From: Prevotella sp. UBA2755 | Lineage (GTDB): Bacteria; Bacteroidota; Bacteroidia; Bacteroidales; Bacteroidaceae | NCBI GenBank assembly: GCA_002353225.1 | Contig: DEJF01000038.1 | Location: 1-7,166, forward strand | Direction of reading: 5' to 3' | DNA length: 7,166 bases | In this document: one piece after another, positions 1 through 7,069 of the stretch | How the letters are laid out: every line of letters begins with the position of its first letter | Numbering within the stretch: the stretch's first letter is position 1 | The notes under the pieces: generated by a model | What the model was told of the DNA's origin: nothing | The model's database searches: none | Seen by the model: only the letters and a program-made list of their open reading frames with translations | Program-made: the position numbers and the translations under genes

Positions 1-3
1 AGT

Positions 4-3000
4 ATGAATCAAAAAATCAGAAAGACAGCGCTGCTGATGGGTGCGTGCTCTTTGTTGGGCGTGTACTCACCTGTAATGGCCGCTAACCCCGAGGCATCGG
101 TGGAGGCTGTTCAGCAGACAACGAAGAAGGTCACGGGTATCGTCAGTGACTCACAGGGTCCCGTGATTGGTGCAAGTGTTGTTGAGAAAGGAACGACCAA
201 TGGTGTCGTTACTGATTTCGACGGTAACTTTACACTTAACGTGAAACCAGGTGCAACCTTGGTCATCTCTTACATCGGCTACACCACTCAGGAGGTGGCA
301 GTAGGCAATCAGGCTAATTTCAACATCACCCTGCAGGAGGACAACGCCATGCTGGATGAGGTTGTCGTAGTGGGTTACGGTGTCCAGAAGAAAAAACTGG
401 TTACTGGTGCCACTGTAGAAGTAAAAGGTGAGGACATCGCCAAGTTGAACACCACACAGGTCCTCGGTGCTCTTCAGAGCCAGAGTCCTGGTGTAACGAT
501 TCAGGCTGTTTCTGGTCAGCCAGGTGACGGCTTTAAGGTAGCCATCCGTGGTGCTGGTACCAACAGCGACACCAAGCCTATCTACGTTATTGACGGTGTG
601 ACAGGTGGTGATATCAATAACCTGAACCCTGCCGACATTGAGCGTATCGACGTACTGAAGGACGCTGCCTCCGCAGCCATCTACGGTTCTAACGGTGCCA
701 ATGGTGTTATCTTGATTACCACCAAACAGGGTAAAGCAGGTAAGGTAAGTATCAGCTATGATGGTAATATCGGTTGGTCTAACGTTTATCGTATGCCTCA
801 GTTGCTGAATGCTAAACAGTATATGGAAATTCAGGATCTTGTGGCATTCAACTCAGGACAGAGCACTTATGACTGGAAGCGTTTCGTTGACGAAGACGTT
901 TTGCAAGCCTACCAGAGTGGACAGAATCCCGGTACAGACTGGTTGGATGCCATCCGTAATAAGAATGCCGTCACAACAAGTCATGCCATCAACGTTGCCG
1001 GAGGCTCTGAATACTCTAAGTTCTCCTCTGGTATTGGCTATCAGTATCAGGATGGTGTGTTCGGTAATATGGCAAAATCAGACTACCGCCGTTTCACTTT
1101 CCGTTTGAATTCTGAGCATGTACTGCTCAAGAGCAAGGGCGGTGACTATGATGTCATCAAGGTTGGTGAGAACGTTTACTTCAGTCACAAGCAGAACCAA
1201 GGTTTGCAGGTTTGGGGACAGTATGTTAACGAACTGTCAAACATGCTCCGTGCCAATCCTTTGATTCCTATCTATAACGCAAATGGAGAATACTTTGGTC
1301 ATGATGACTTGGCTAATTTTGGAACCGATGGTATGTTTGCATTCAACTCTTATAGCTCAAACCCCATTTATCAGATGATGTGTGGTCAGAGTGCTAACAA
1401 CAAGAGTAAGAATTTCAACTTGAACGCCGTGGGTTATTTTGAGATTCAACCCATTAAGAATTTGATATATCGTGCTCAGGTGAACTACAACCAGAACTCC
1501 TATTCATGGCGTTCATACCTCCCTGCCTATTATATCAATGACCAAGGTGCCAAGCGTGATGCAAGTCAGGAGGCAATCACCCAAAATCAAGGACTTGGTT
1601 GGGGTTGGGGTATGACCCACACCTTGAGCTATAAGTTCAACTTGAAGGATCATCACTTCGACATATTGGCAGGTACAGAGTATGGTGAGTCACGTCCAGG
1701 TTTTGGTGAGTCACTGAGTGCTACTGTATACGGCAGTACATTCCACAATATGTATCAAGGATATGTAGGACTGGTTCCAACTGACGCTAAGCAAGGAAAG
1801 GGTGTTGTTGACGGTTATCCTTATGGAGACTCTCGCAGCATGTCTTACTTCGGACGTATCAACTACGACTACAATGAGACCTACATGTTCACTGCTATCA
1901 TCCGTGCTGATGGCTCGTCAAACTTTGCCAAGGGTCACCGCTGGGGTACCTTCCCCTCATTCTCCGCAGGTTGGGTCATCACCAACGAGAAGTTTATGCA
2001 AAAAACTTCCTCATGGCTTGACTTCTTGAAGCTCCGTGCCGGTTGGGGACAGAACGGTAACAAGAACATCGGTGATGCTTTTGGTTATCAGGCAACATTC
2101 GCTTATGACGCATACTCTAACTATTCTTTCGGTAACACAAAAGACAGTTATACCTCTGGTGCAAGTCCTACGCGTCTTGCTAATGAGGACCTGACTTGGG
2201 AGACCTCTGAGCAGTGGAACATCGGTTTGGATGCCCGTTTCCTCGGTGGTCGCCTTGGTGTGACTTTCGACTGGTATAAAAAGAAGACGAAGGACTTGCT
2301 GCTATACGTTCCGACAGTTCCAACTTCTGGTTTTGCCAACTATTGGAAGAATGCAGGTACCGTCAAGAATACCGGTGTTGAGCTTGCCTTGAACTGGCGT
2401 GATAAGATTGGCAAGGATTTCAACTACAACGTAGGATGGAACATGGCTGTTAATAAGAATGAGGTTACTGAGATTAATGGCGCTGATCATATTAATGGTG
2501 GTAACGACAATCTTGCTCAGAGCACAGGTACCATGGCACGTATGGAGGTAGGACACCCCATTGGATTCTTCTATGGTTATAAGACCGCTGGTGTGATCCA
2601 GAATACGAGCGACTTGGAGTCTTATCTTGCAAAGAATTGCGGCGGTGATGCAGTTAACTCACTTCAGGGCAATGGTATTGCTCCTGGTGACTTGAAGTTT
2701 GTGGATGTCAATGGAGATGGTGTCATCAATACCGATGATAAGACAGAAATTGGTAGTCCTCATCCAAAAGTGACGATGGGTGTAACCCTCGGTTTCGACT
2801 GGAAAGGCTTCGATTTCAACTTGACAGGTTATGCCGCTTTAGGTCAGGATGTAGCCCGCTCATATCGTAAGTTCACTGACGGACAGTACGAGAACTATAC
2901 CACTGAGGTATATGAGTACTGGAATGGTGAGGGTACCAGCAACCGTTATCCGAAACTGCAGCCAGGTAACCGTGGTGCTAACTGGCAGAACATTTCCGAC

Positions 3001-3264
3001 ATCTTTGTGGATGACGCCAGCTACTTCCGCCTGCAGAATATGACTATCGGTTATGACTTCAAGCACATCTGGAAAGGCTGTCCTTTCCAGCAACTCCGTC
3101 TCTATTTCGCAGCCCAGAACCTCTTCACCATCACCAAGTATAAGGGAATGGATCCTGAGAATGGTAAGGCTCTCAGCGATAGCGAGCCTTGGGTAACTGG
3201 TGTTGATGTGGGTAACTATCCACAACCTCGTACCTATCTGTTTGGTGTAAATCTTAAATTCTAA
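4..3264 (+). CDS. SusC/RagA-family TonB-dependent outer-membrane transporter
   Basis: Outer-membrane transporter that imports oligosaccharides captured at the cell surface, powered by TonB-ExbBD and working with a SusD-like lid. Seen in the 1086-residue product: a Sec signal peptide (about residues 1-26, ending VMA-A); a carboxypeptidase-regulatory-like beta-sandwich (about 42-112, with VTGIVSDSQGPVIGASV and YIGYTTQEV); a TonB-box-like DEVVVVGYG at 118-126; a plug domain containing KPIYVIDGV (191-199) and NPADIERIDVLKDAASAAIYGS followed by GANGVILITTK (about 208-241); then a long beta-barrel ending in FGVNLKF with a terminal Phe. A calcium-loop-like stretch DVNGDGVINTDD lies at 901-912, as is common in this family. 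There is no N-terminal STN domain, so direct signalling to an anti-sigma factor is unlikely and the regulator is probably encoded elsewhere. The start is supported by the complete signal peptide; only three bases precede it. The next gene starts 12 bases after the stop. The family is certain; the substrate is unknown. Confidence 0.97.
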   Translation: MNQKIRKTALLMGACSLLGVYSPVMAANPEASVEAVQQTTKKVTGIVSDSQGPVIGASVVEKGTTNGVVTDFDGNFTLNVKPGATLVISYIGYTTQEVAVGNQANFNITLQEDNAMLDEVVVVGYGVQKKKLVTGATVEVKGEDIAKLNTTQVLGALQSQSPGVTIQAVSGQPGDGFKVAIRGAGTNSDTKPIYVIDGVTGGDINNLNPADIERIDVLKDAASAAIYGSNGANGVILITTKQGKAGKVSISYDGNIGWSNVYRMPQLLNAKQYMEIQDLVAFNSGQSTYDWKRFVDEDVLQAYQSGQNPGTDWLDAIRNKNAVTTSHAINVAGGSEYSKFSSGIGYQYQDGVFGNMAKSDYRRFTFRLNSEHVLLKSKGGDYDVIKVGENVYFSHKQNQGLQVWGQYVNELSNMLRANPLIPIYNANGEYFGHDDLANFGTDGMFAFNSYSSNPIYQMMCGQSANNKSKNFNLNAVGYFEIQPIKNLIYRAQVNYNQNSYSWRSYLPAYYINDQGAKRDASQEAITQNQGLGWGWGMTHTLSYKFNLKDHHFDILAGTEYGESRPGFGESLSATVYGSTFHNMYQGYVGLVPTDAKQGKGVVDGYPYGDSRSMSYFGRINYDYNETYMFTAIIRADGSSNFAKGHRWGTFPSFSAGWVITNEKFMQKTSSWLDFLKLRAGWGQNGNKNIGDAFGYQATFAYDAYSNYSFGNTKDSYTSGASPTRLANEDLTWETSEQWNIGLDARFLGGRLGVTFDWYKKKTKDLLLYVPTVPTSGFANYWKNAGTVKNTGVELALNWRDKIGKDFNYNVGWNMAVNKNEVTEINGADHINGGNDNLAQSTGTMARMEVGHPIGFFYGYKTAGVIQNTSDLESYLAKNCGGDAVNSLQGNGIAPGDLKFVDVNGDGVINTDDKTEIGSPHPKVTMGVTLGFDWKGFDFNLTGYAALGQDVARSYRKFTDGQYENYTTEVYEYWNGEGTSNRYPKLQPGNRGANWQNISDIFVDDASYFRLQNMTIGYDFKHIWKGCPFQQLRLYFAAQNLFTITKYKGMDPENGKALSDSEPWVTGVDVGNYPQPRTYLFGVNLKF

Positions 3265-3276
3265 AAATATAGAGCA

Positions 3277-5037
3277 ATGAAAAAAATAACATATATCCTT
3301 TCTGCGGCACTTATGACGCTGGGTTTCTCAGCTTGCTCATTAGATGCAGAAAATGTAACACAGACTTCGACATCGAACTTCCCTGTGACTGAAGATGATG
3401 CCGTTGCGACATTGGCAGGTATCTACGAGAACCTTAATGCCGTCAATGCCAATCCTCAGGAGTCGTTCCTCTACTATGCCATGCTGGCGAGTGATGACCA
3501 GTTAGGTGGCGGTGGTGCCAATGATAAGCTGATGCAGTCGATGGACATGATTCTGAATAATGGTCAGAACATGACAAATAATTTCTATGAGCAGCGCTAC
3601 CAAGGTATCAACCGTGCCAACACACTGATACAAGCGCTTCCAAATCTGAATCTTTCTGATGAGGTGAAGGCTCAGGACTTAGGTGAGGCAAAGTTCCTTC
3701 GTGCGTTCTATTATTATGAGCTGGCTTCTATGTATGGAAATGTGCCCTTGCTGACAGAGCCTTCTGGTGCCATTACCTCACCAGGCGACGTAAAGGTATT
3801 ATGGGGACAAATCCTTCAGGATCTTTATGAAGCAGCTACCACTATGCCTTCAGTACGTAAGAGCGATGGTCACGTCGACAAATACACTGCAGAGGCAATG
3901 CTCGGTCGTGCATGGTTGTTCTACACAGGCTTCTATGGAAATGGAGAGTCTGTCTCAGACTTAACCAGCACAAGCTATAACCCATTGACCAGTGTGGAGT
4001 TGCCTAATGGTACTACACTGACCAAGCAGATGGTTATTGAATTGATTGATGATTGTGTAAATAAATCAGGTTACAGCTTGGTACCCGACTTTCGTAACTT
4101 GTGGGCTTACACCAATCGCTTAGTCGTAGAGGACTATCCCTATACAAAGGGACAGGGTTTGAAATGGGTTGAGGATGATCAGTCAAGTGCCAGTGTCGTT
4201 AACCCAGAGTCCATGTTCGCCATCAAGTTCAACAAGTTGGCATCATGGAGCACTACGATTGGATATGGTAATGGTTATGCCCTTCACTTCGGTGTTCGTG
4301 GTGGACAAGATTACGCTAACACCTTCCCATTCGGACAAGGATGGGGTGCAGGTCCTGTAGCACCAAACCTCTATAATGACTGGGTTGCTGCCGAGCCTTC
4401 CGATATGCGTCGTGACGCAACGATCGAGAATGTGAATAATATGCCAGCTTACCAAACAGGTGGTGCCTCTTGGGCTGACTTCATTCAGGAAACGGATTAC
4501 TTCGGTAAGAAGATCTCTGCAATCAGTTGTAAGAAAGAAGACGGATCTTATGCTCCTGTGTTTGAACAGGTAATGTATGGTGCAGATGGTTGGATTAATG
4601 ATAACCTGATGCAGACAGGTAACATCCACGATCTTGTTCTCATCCGCTTTGCTGACGTTCTGCTGATGCAGTCAGAGTTGAAGGAGGATGTTCAAGGTAT
4701 TAACAAGGTACGTCAGCGTGCTGGCTTGCCCGCTATCAGTAGCTATTCTCTTGCTGCTCTCCAGAATGAGCGCCGTTGGGAGCTGGCTACCGAAGGTATT
4801 CGCTGGAACGACCTCCGTCGTTGGCATATTGCAGCTACCGCATTGGCTAAGCAGGAGAACCAGCCTATCCGTACATCTGGCGCAAGCGATACCAATAAGG
4901 CACATAATGGTGGCTATGCTGCCCGTTATAACGCTACTGCTGGTTTCCAAAAGATTCCTGATAACCAGATTTCCCTTGGTTACATTACTCAGAATGAAGG
5001 ATGGACGACATCTGAGTCAGAGTATGGTGGTTGGTAA
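3277..5037 (+). CDS. SusD/RagB-family surface lipoprotein
   Basis: Surface-exposed lipoprotein that binds glycan and closes over the SusC barrel as a hinged lid. The 586-residue product starts with a lipoprotein signal peptide; the lipobox ends FSAC with the lipidated Cys at residue 20, followed by SLDAEN. Family hallmarks visible in order are the N-terminal helical segment YQGINRANTLIQALPNL, AKFLRAFYYYELASMYGNVP with its Lys at residue 139 (the most conserved SusD signature), a TPR-like helix YTAEAMLGRAWLF, LVLIRFADVLLMQSEL, INKVRQRAGLP, and the C-terminal NERRWELATEGIRWNDLRRW (497-516). Length is usual for the family and no frameshift or missing block is apparent. It lies 12 bases after the SusC stop, so the two are almost certainly co-transcribed. 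The leader is A-rich with no strong Shine-Dalgarno site, as is normal in Bacteroidetes. The glycan specificity cannot be read from the sequence. Confidence 0.97.
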   Translation: MKKITYILSAALMTLGFSACSLDAENVTQTSTSNFPVTEDDAVATLAGIYENLNAVNANPQESFLYYAMLASDDQLGGGGANDKLMQSMDMILNNGQNMTNNFYEQRYQGINRANTLIQALPNLNLSDEVKAQDLGEAKFLRAFYYYELASMYGNVPLLTEPSGAITSPGDVKVLWGQILQDLYEAATTMPSVRKSDGHVDKYTAEAMLGRAWLFYTGFYGNGESVSDLTSTSYNPLTSVELPNGTTLTKQMVIELIDDCVNKSGYSLVPDFRNLWAYTNRLVVEDYPYTKGQGLKWVEDDQSSASVVNPESMFAIKFNKLASWSTTIGYGNGYALHFGVRGGQDYANTFPFGQGWGAGPVAPNLYNDWVAAEPSDMRRDATIENVNNMPAYQTGGASWADFIQETDYFGKKISAISCKKEDGSYAPVFEQVMYGADGWINDNLMQTGNIHDLVLIRFADVLLMQSELKEDVQGINKVRQRAGLPAISSYSLAALQNERRWELATEGIRWNDLRRWHIAATALAKQENQPIRTSGASDTNKAHNGGYAARYNATAGFQKIPDNQISLGYITQNEGWTTSESEYGGW

Positions 5038-5068
5038 ATAATGATAAAAACAAAAACAGAAATAAAAT

Positions 5069-6562
5069 ATGAAAAAAATAGTATTTTGCGCTGTTGCGGC
5101 TTTTGGACTGCTCACTGCATGTAGTCCGTCTAAGGACGACATCAGTTCTCCAGGTAGCAACGTGACTGCCGAGACATTGGTCAATGGGCTTACTATTACT
5201 CAGTATAGCGACGAGAATTACACTACTGAGGCTGCGGATGGTAACTATTTCAAATTCTCCACGAATCCCTCACGTGTGGTTGAGATTTATCAGCTGGACG
5301 CTGAGGGGGCAAAGAATGTGTTAGTGGCAGGTGCTTCTGCTGGTAAGTTTAAGATTGTGCCTAAGCGTGGTAATCCCGCAGAGCAGACCATCTACATCAA
5401 GTCGATGAACTATGATGGCTCTGAGATTTCGGGAACAAGGACCTTCACAGTATATGTTCCATCAGAGCTCTCTGCAGAGATGCGTCTTTTGGCAAGTGAT
5501 GCTTACGGTTCTAAAGTATGGAAATGGGATACCGAGTTCCGTGCTGATGGTGGTACTTGGGGTAACGTTGGTTACGCTGCCGGTGAAGACTGGACCAGTG
5601 GTATCTGGTTCGCTTGTCCTCCCGCAGACTTAACCGGTCAGTTGCAGCACTCTGACATTGGCGCTGCTATTGGTGAGGAAGACCCTGACGCTACAATGGT
5701 GATGTATGATGATGGTAATGTGCTTTGTTTCGACAAGGGCGGAAACCAGATCCGTAAGGGAAAATACTCTGTAGAAGGATGGACAGGTGAGAAGAGCCAC
5801 GCCTCTATCGACGGTTCACAAGCAAAGTGGTCGTATGGTACCTTAAAAACAACGGAGGGTGCTATTCTGTTCCCATTCAAAATCAATGGTGGTGGTTATA
5901 AGCCAACAGATTTTGAGATCATCCAGCTTGATGCCAACCATCTTAAGCTGATCTATGCCGCAGAAGGTACTGGCGGTTGGGGTGAGGCAACTTGGTGGGC
6001 TTTCAAGAGCGCATCTGATGCTGAAGGTTCTATCTCCAACTATTCGACAAAATCATGGACTTGGGATACCGAGTTCCGTGCTGATGGCGGTACTTGGGGT
6101 AACGTCGGCTACGCTGCCGGTGAGGACTGGACCGGTGGTATCTGGTTCGCATGTCCTCCTGCAGACTTAGCCGGTCAGTTGCAGCACTCTGACACTGGCG
6201 AAGTAACCGGTGAGGAAGATCCCAATGCTTACATGACTTTCGACTGGAATGCAGGTACCGTTAAATCGTACGATGCTTCAGACAAGGAGATCCGGTCTGG
6301 TAAGTTTGAGATTCTGAACTGGGGTAATGGTGAAAAGACGATTCCTTCGATTGATGGAAGTCAGTCTAAATGGGCTTATGGAACTCTTCATACAGATGCT
6401 GGTTCTATCCTCTTCCCATTCAAAATCAATGGTGGTGGCACCAAACCTACTGACTTTGAGATTATACAGTTGGACGGAGATCACCTGAAACTGATCTATG
6501 CTGCCGAAGGTACTGGCAGTTGGGGTGAAGCTACTTGGTGGGCATTCAAAGCTAAAAAGTAA
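5069..6562 (+). CDS. Putative surface glycan-binding lipoprotein with two tandem Trp-rich domains (SusE/SusF position)
   Basis: Third gene of the operon, 31 bases after the SusD-like stop. Its position and architecture suggest an auxiliary cell-surface glycan-binding protein; this is inference, not family-level recognition. The 497-residue product has a lipoprotein signal peptide with lipobox LLTAC (Cys18) followed by SPSKDD; the Lys-Asp-Asp resembles the Bacteroidetes lipoprotein export signal that sends proteins to the outer surface. Residues about 30-145 look like an Ig/PKD-like beta-sandwich (FKFSTNPSRVVEIYQLDAEG, TRTFTVYVP). Two tandem copies of one domain follow, residues 151-313 and 330-494, joined by a linker rich in Ser and Gly. 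Each copy holds many Trp, Tyr and Phe residues, suited to stacking against sugar rings. There is no catalytic signature and no transmembrane barrel. The start is set by the intact signal peptide; the leader is A-rich. An intrinsic terminator begins 20 bases after the stop, so this is the last gene of the unit. Confidence 0.85.
   Translation: MKKIVFCAVAAFGLLTACSPSKDDISSPGSNVTAETLVNGLTITQYSDENYTTEAADGNYFKFSTNPSRVVEIYQLDAEGAKNVLVAGASAGKFKIVPKRGNPAEQTIYIKSMNYDGSEISGTRTFTVYVPSELSAEMRLLASDAYGSKVWKWDTEFRADGGTWGNVGYAAGEDWTSGIWFACPPADLTGQLQHSDIGAAIGEEDPDATMVMYDDGNVLCFDKGGNQIRKGKYSVEGWTGEKSHASIDGSQAKWSYGTLKTTEGAILFPFKINGGGYKPTDFEIIQLDANHLKLIYAAEGTGGWGEATWWAFKSASDAEGSISNYSTKSWTWDTEFRADGGTWGNVGYAAGEDWTGGIWFACPPADLAGQLQHSDTGEVTGEEDPNAYMTFDWNAGTVKSYDASDKEIRSGKFEILNWGNGEKTIPSIDGSQSKWAYGTLHTDAGSILFPFKINGGGTKPTDFEIIQLDGDHLKLIYAAEGTGSWGEATWWAFKAKK
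5519..6007 (+). repeat. Tandem domain repeat, copy 1 (residues 151-313 of the third gene)
   Basis: First of two direct in-frame copies of a domain of about 163 residues. It opens with WKWDTEFRADGG and closes with WGEATWWAFK. Its first block (W153-D196) matches copy 2 at 42 of 44 residues and 124 of 132 bases by hand count. Its last block (246-313) matches at 58 of 68 residues. The central 49 residues (197-245) match poorly. This is a domain duplication within one coding gene, not a mobile repeat. Confidence 0.92.
6056..6550 (+). repeat. Tandem domain repeat, copy 2 (residues 330-494 of the third gene)
   Basis: Second copy of the Trp-rich domain, about 165 residues, separated from copy 1 by a 16-residue linker (about 314-329). 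It opens with WTWDTEFRADGG and ends with WGEATWWAFK three residues before the C-terminus. It is two residues longer than copy 1, the difference lying in the central block (376-426), which is also where the sequence diverges most. Several Trp and acidic positions differ in that block (for example FDWNAG here against MYDDGN in copy 1), so the two copies may not bind identically. Confidence 0.92.
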
Positions 6563-6578
6563 TCATCTCTCTTAATAA

Positions 6579-6595
6579 TCTACCGCCCCGCATCC
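6579..6595 (+). repeat. 17-base direct repeat at terminator, copy A
   Basis: TCTACCGCCCCGCATCC, identical to 7031-7047. It covers the left arm of the operon terminator plus four bases before it and one after. The match extends leftwards as ATAAT if one base is gapped. Together the copies bracket the promoter and RhuM relic. Confidence 0.8.
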
Positions 6596-6621
6596 ATGAA
6601 GATGTGGGGCGGTTTTGTTTT
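6583..6621 (+). terminator. Rho-independent terminator of the PUL operon
   Basis: A 12-base stem, CCGCCCCGCATC (6583-6594) with GATGTGGGGCGG (6601-6612), contains one G-U pair. The loop is six bases (CATGAA) and a T-rich tail TTTTGTTTT follows. It begins 20 bases after the stop of the glycan-binding lipoprotein gene and closes the three-gene unit. Confidence 0.93.
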
Positions 6622-6622
6622 C

Positions 6623-6648
6623 CTTTCCCGTAAGTTTTTCTGGGAAAG
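6623..6648. promoter_or_regulatory. Inverted repeat abutting a promoter, possible operator
   Basis: CTTTCCC (6623-6629) and GGGAAAG (6642-6648) form a perfect 7-base dyad with a 12-base spacer. The right arm ends exactly one base before the TTTG of the downstream promoter's -33 element. That placement would suit a repressor or activator site, but a small RNA hairpin or chance is also possible. No regulator is encoded nearby to pair it with. Confidence 0.4.
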
Positions 6649-6680
6649 TTTGGAAGTTTGGATTTTTCTCTGTAACTTTG
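6649..6680 (+). promoter_or_regulatory. Bacteroidetes-type promoter (TTTG - 20 bases - TAACTTTG)
   Basis: TTTG at 6649-6652 and TAACTTTG at 6673-6680 are separated by 20 bases. This fits the known Bacteroides consensus of TTTG near -33 and TAnnTTTG near -7. Transcription would begin around 6686-6688, read rightwards, and enter the RhuM-family relic. The -33 region is an 8-base tandem repeat (GTTTGGAA then GTTTGGAT, 6648-6663), which creates a second TTTG eight bases downstream at a poorer spacing. It lies just beyond the operon terminator, so it defines a separate transcription unit. Confidence 0.75.
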
Positions 6681-6736
6681 TGCCTAAGAAACATAACCCC
6701 TTAAAAGTTCGACATGAAAGTGTCAACTATAACTTC

Positions 6737-7029
6737 ATGGAACAGAAAGAATAGTCTTTATGTGAAATTGTAATGTATCAGCCAGATGAAACAATCCGGC
6801 TGGAAGTCCGTATGGGCGATGAGACGGTGTGGCTGACACAGGCTCAGATGGCGGAACTATTTTCAGTGAAAGAACATACGATAACGTATCATATTAAGGA
6901 GATATATAAGACAGACGAGTTAGAAAAGAATGGAACTGCTCGAAAAATTCGAGTAGTTCGAAAAGAAGGAATTCGTTATGTTAATCGAACTCTTGAATAA
7001 TCAAAATGATGATAGCTTATGGTTCATAA
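6737..7029 (+). pseudogene. Truncated RhuM-family gene relic
   Basis: The open part (ATG at 6773 to TAA at 6998-7000, 75 residues) resembles the N-terminus of RhuM-family proteins, which are named after Salmonella rhuM, common in Bacteroidetes genomes and of unclear function. Recognised pieces are YQPDETIRLEVRMGDETVWL, TQAQMAELF, a helix-turn-helix-like stretch to about residue 45, and RKIRVVRKEG. Full-length relatives run to roughly 300 residues, so most of the protein is missing. Two further signs of decay are visible. An in-frame ATG at 6737 gives MEQKE, then TAG (6752-6754), then SLCEIVMYQP, which reads like the original N-terminus interrupted by a nonsense codon. Just after the terminal TLE, another frame reads MMIAYGS (7006-7026) before TAA, recalling the family's conserved 'DMIIAVGYR' segment and implying a small deletion with frameshift. 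The relic stops at the second terminator. A short functional protein starting at 6773 cannot be excluded but is less likely. Confidence 0.7.
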
Positions 7030-7030
7030 T

Positions 7031-7047
7031 TCTACCGCCCCGCATCC
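7031..7047 (+). repeat. 17-base direct repeat at terminator, copy B
   Basis: TCTACCGCCCCGCATCC, identical to 6579-6595 and offset by 452 bases. It forms the left arm of the second terminator. The right arms of the two terminators differ at one stem base and the loops differ, so the hairpins are related but not a simple perfect duplication. Confidence 0.8.
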
Positions 7048-7069
7048 TCATCCGATGCGGGGCGGTTTT
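7035..7069 (+). terminator. Rho-independent terminator after the RhuM relic
   Basis: A perfect 12-base stem, CCGCCCCGCATC (7035-7046) with GATGCGGGGCGG (7054-7065), has a 7-base loop (CTCATCC) and a TTTT tail followed by CTCTT. The left arm is identical to that of the operon terminator about 450 bases upstream. It would end transcripts from the promoter at 6649-6680. Confidence 0.92.

Noticed and set aside
2701..2740. Calcium-binding EF-hand-like loop (DVNGDGVINTDD) as a sign of a dockerin or fusion
   Set aside because: This DxNxDG stretch is a normal feature of many SusC-family barrels and there is no second dockerin repeat.
2860..3225. 121-residue antisense open frame inside the transporter gene
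   Set aside because: It lies fully opposite a certain SusC-family coding region, has no recognisable domain or leader signal, and is explained by the codon pattern of the sense gene.
4243..4629. 128-residue antisense open frame inside the SusD-like gene
   Set aside because: Shadow of a conserved coding region, with no family resemblance and no promoter or start context.
4688..5041. 117-residue alternative-frame open reading on the plus strand
   Set aside because: It overlaps the highly conserved SusD C-terminus in another frame; the Leu/Val/Ser-rich product reads as a frame shadow.
5041..5071. ATG at 5041 as a possible earlier start for the third gene
   Set aside because: It is in a different frame from the lipoprotein gene; the ATG at 5069 gives a complete signal peptide with a lipobox.
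5412..6170. Two similar alternative-frame ORFs (5412-5633 and 5955-6170) with shared product sequence
   Set aside because: Their similarity is a by-product of the tandem domain repeat being read in the wrong frame, not a repeated small gene.
6579..7069. CRISPR-like or transposon-like reading of the two direct repeats
   Set aside because: There are only two copies, each forming a terminator hairpin, with no transposase, no terminal inverted repeats and no regular spacer pattern.
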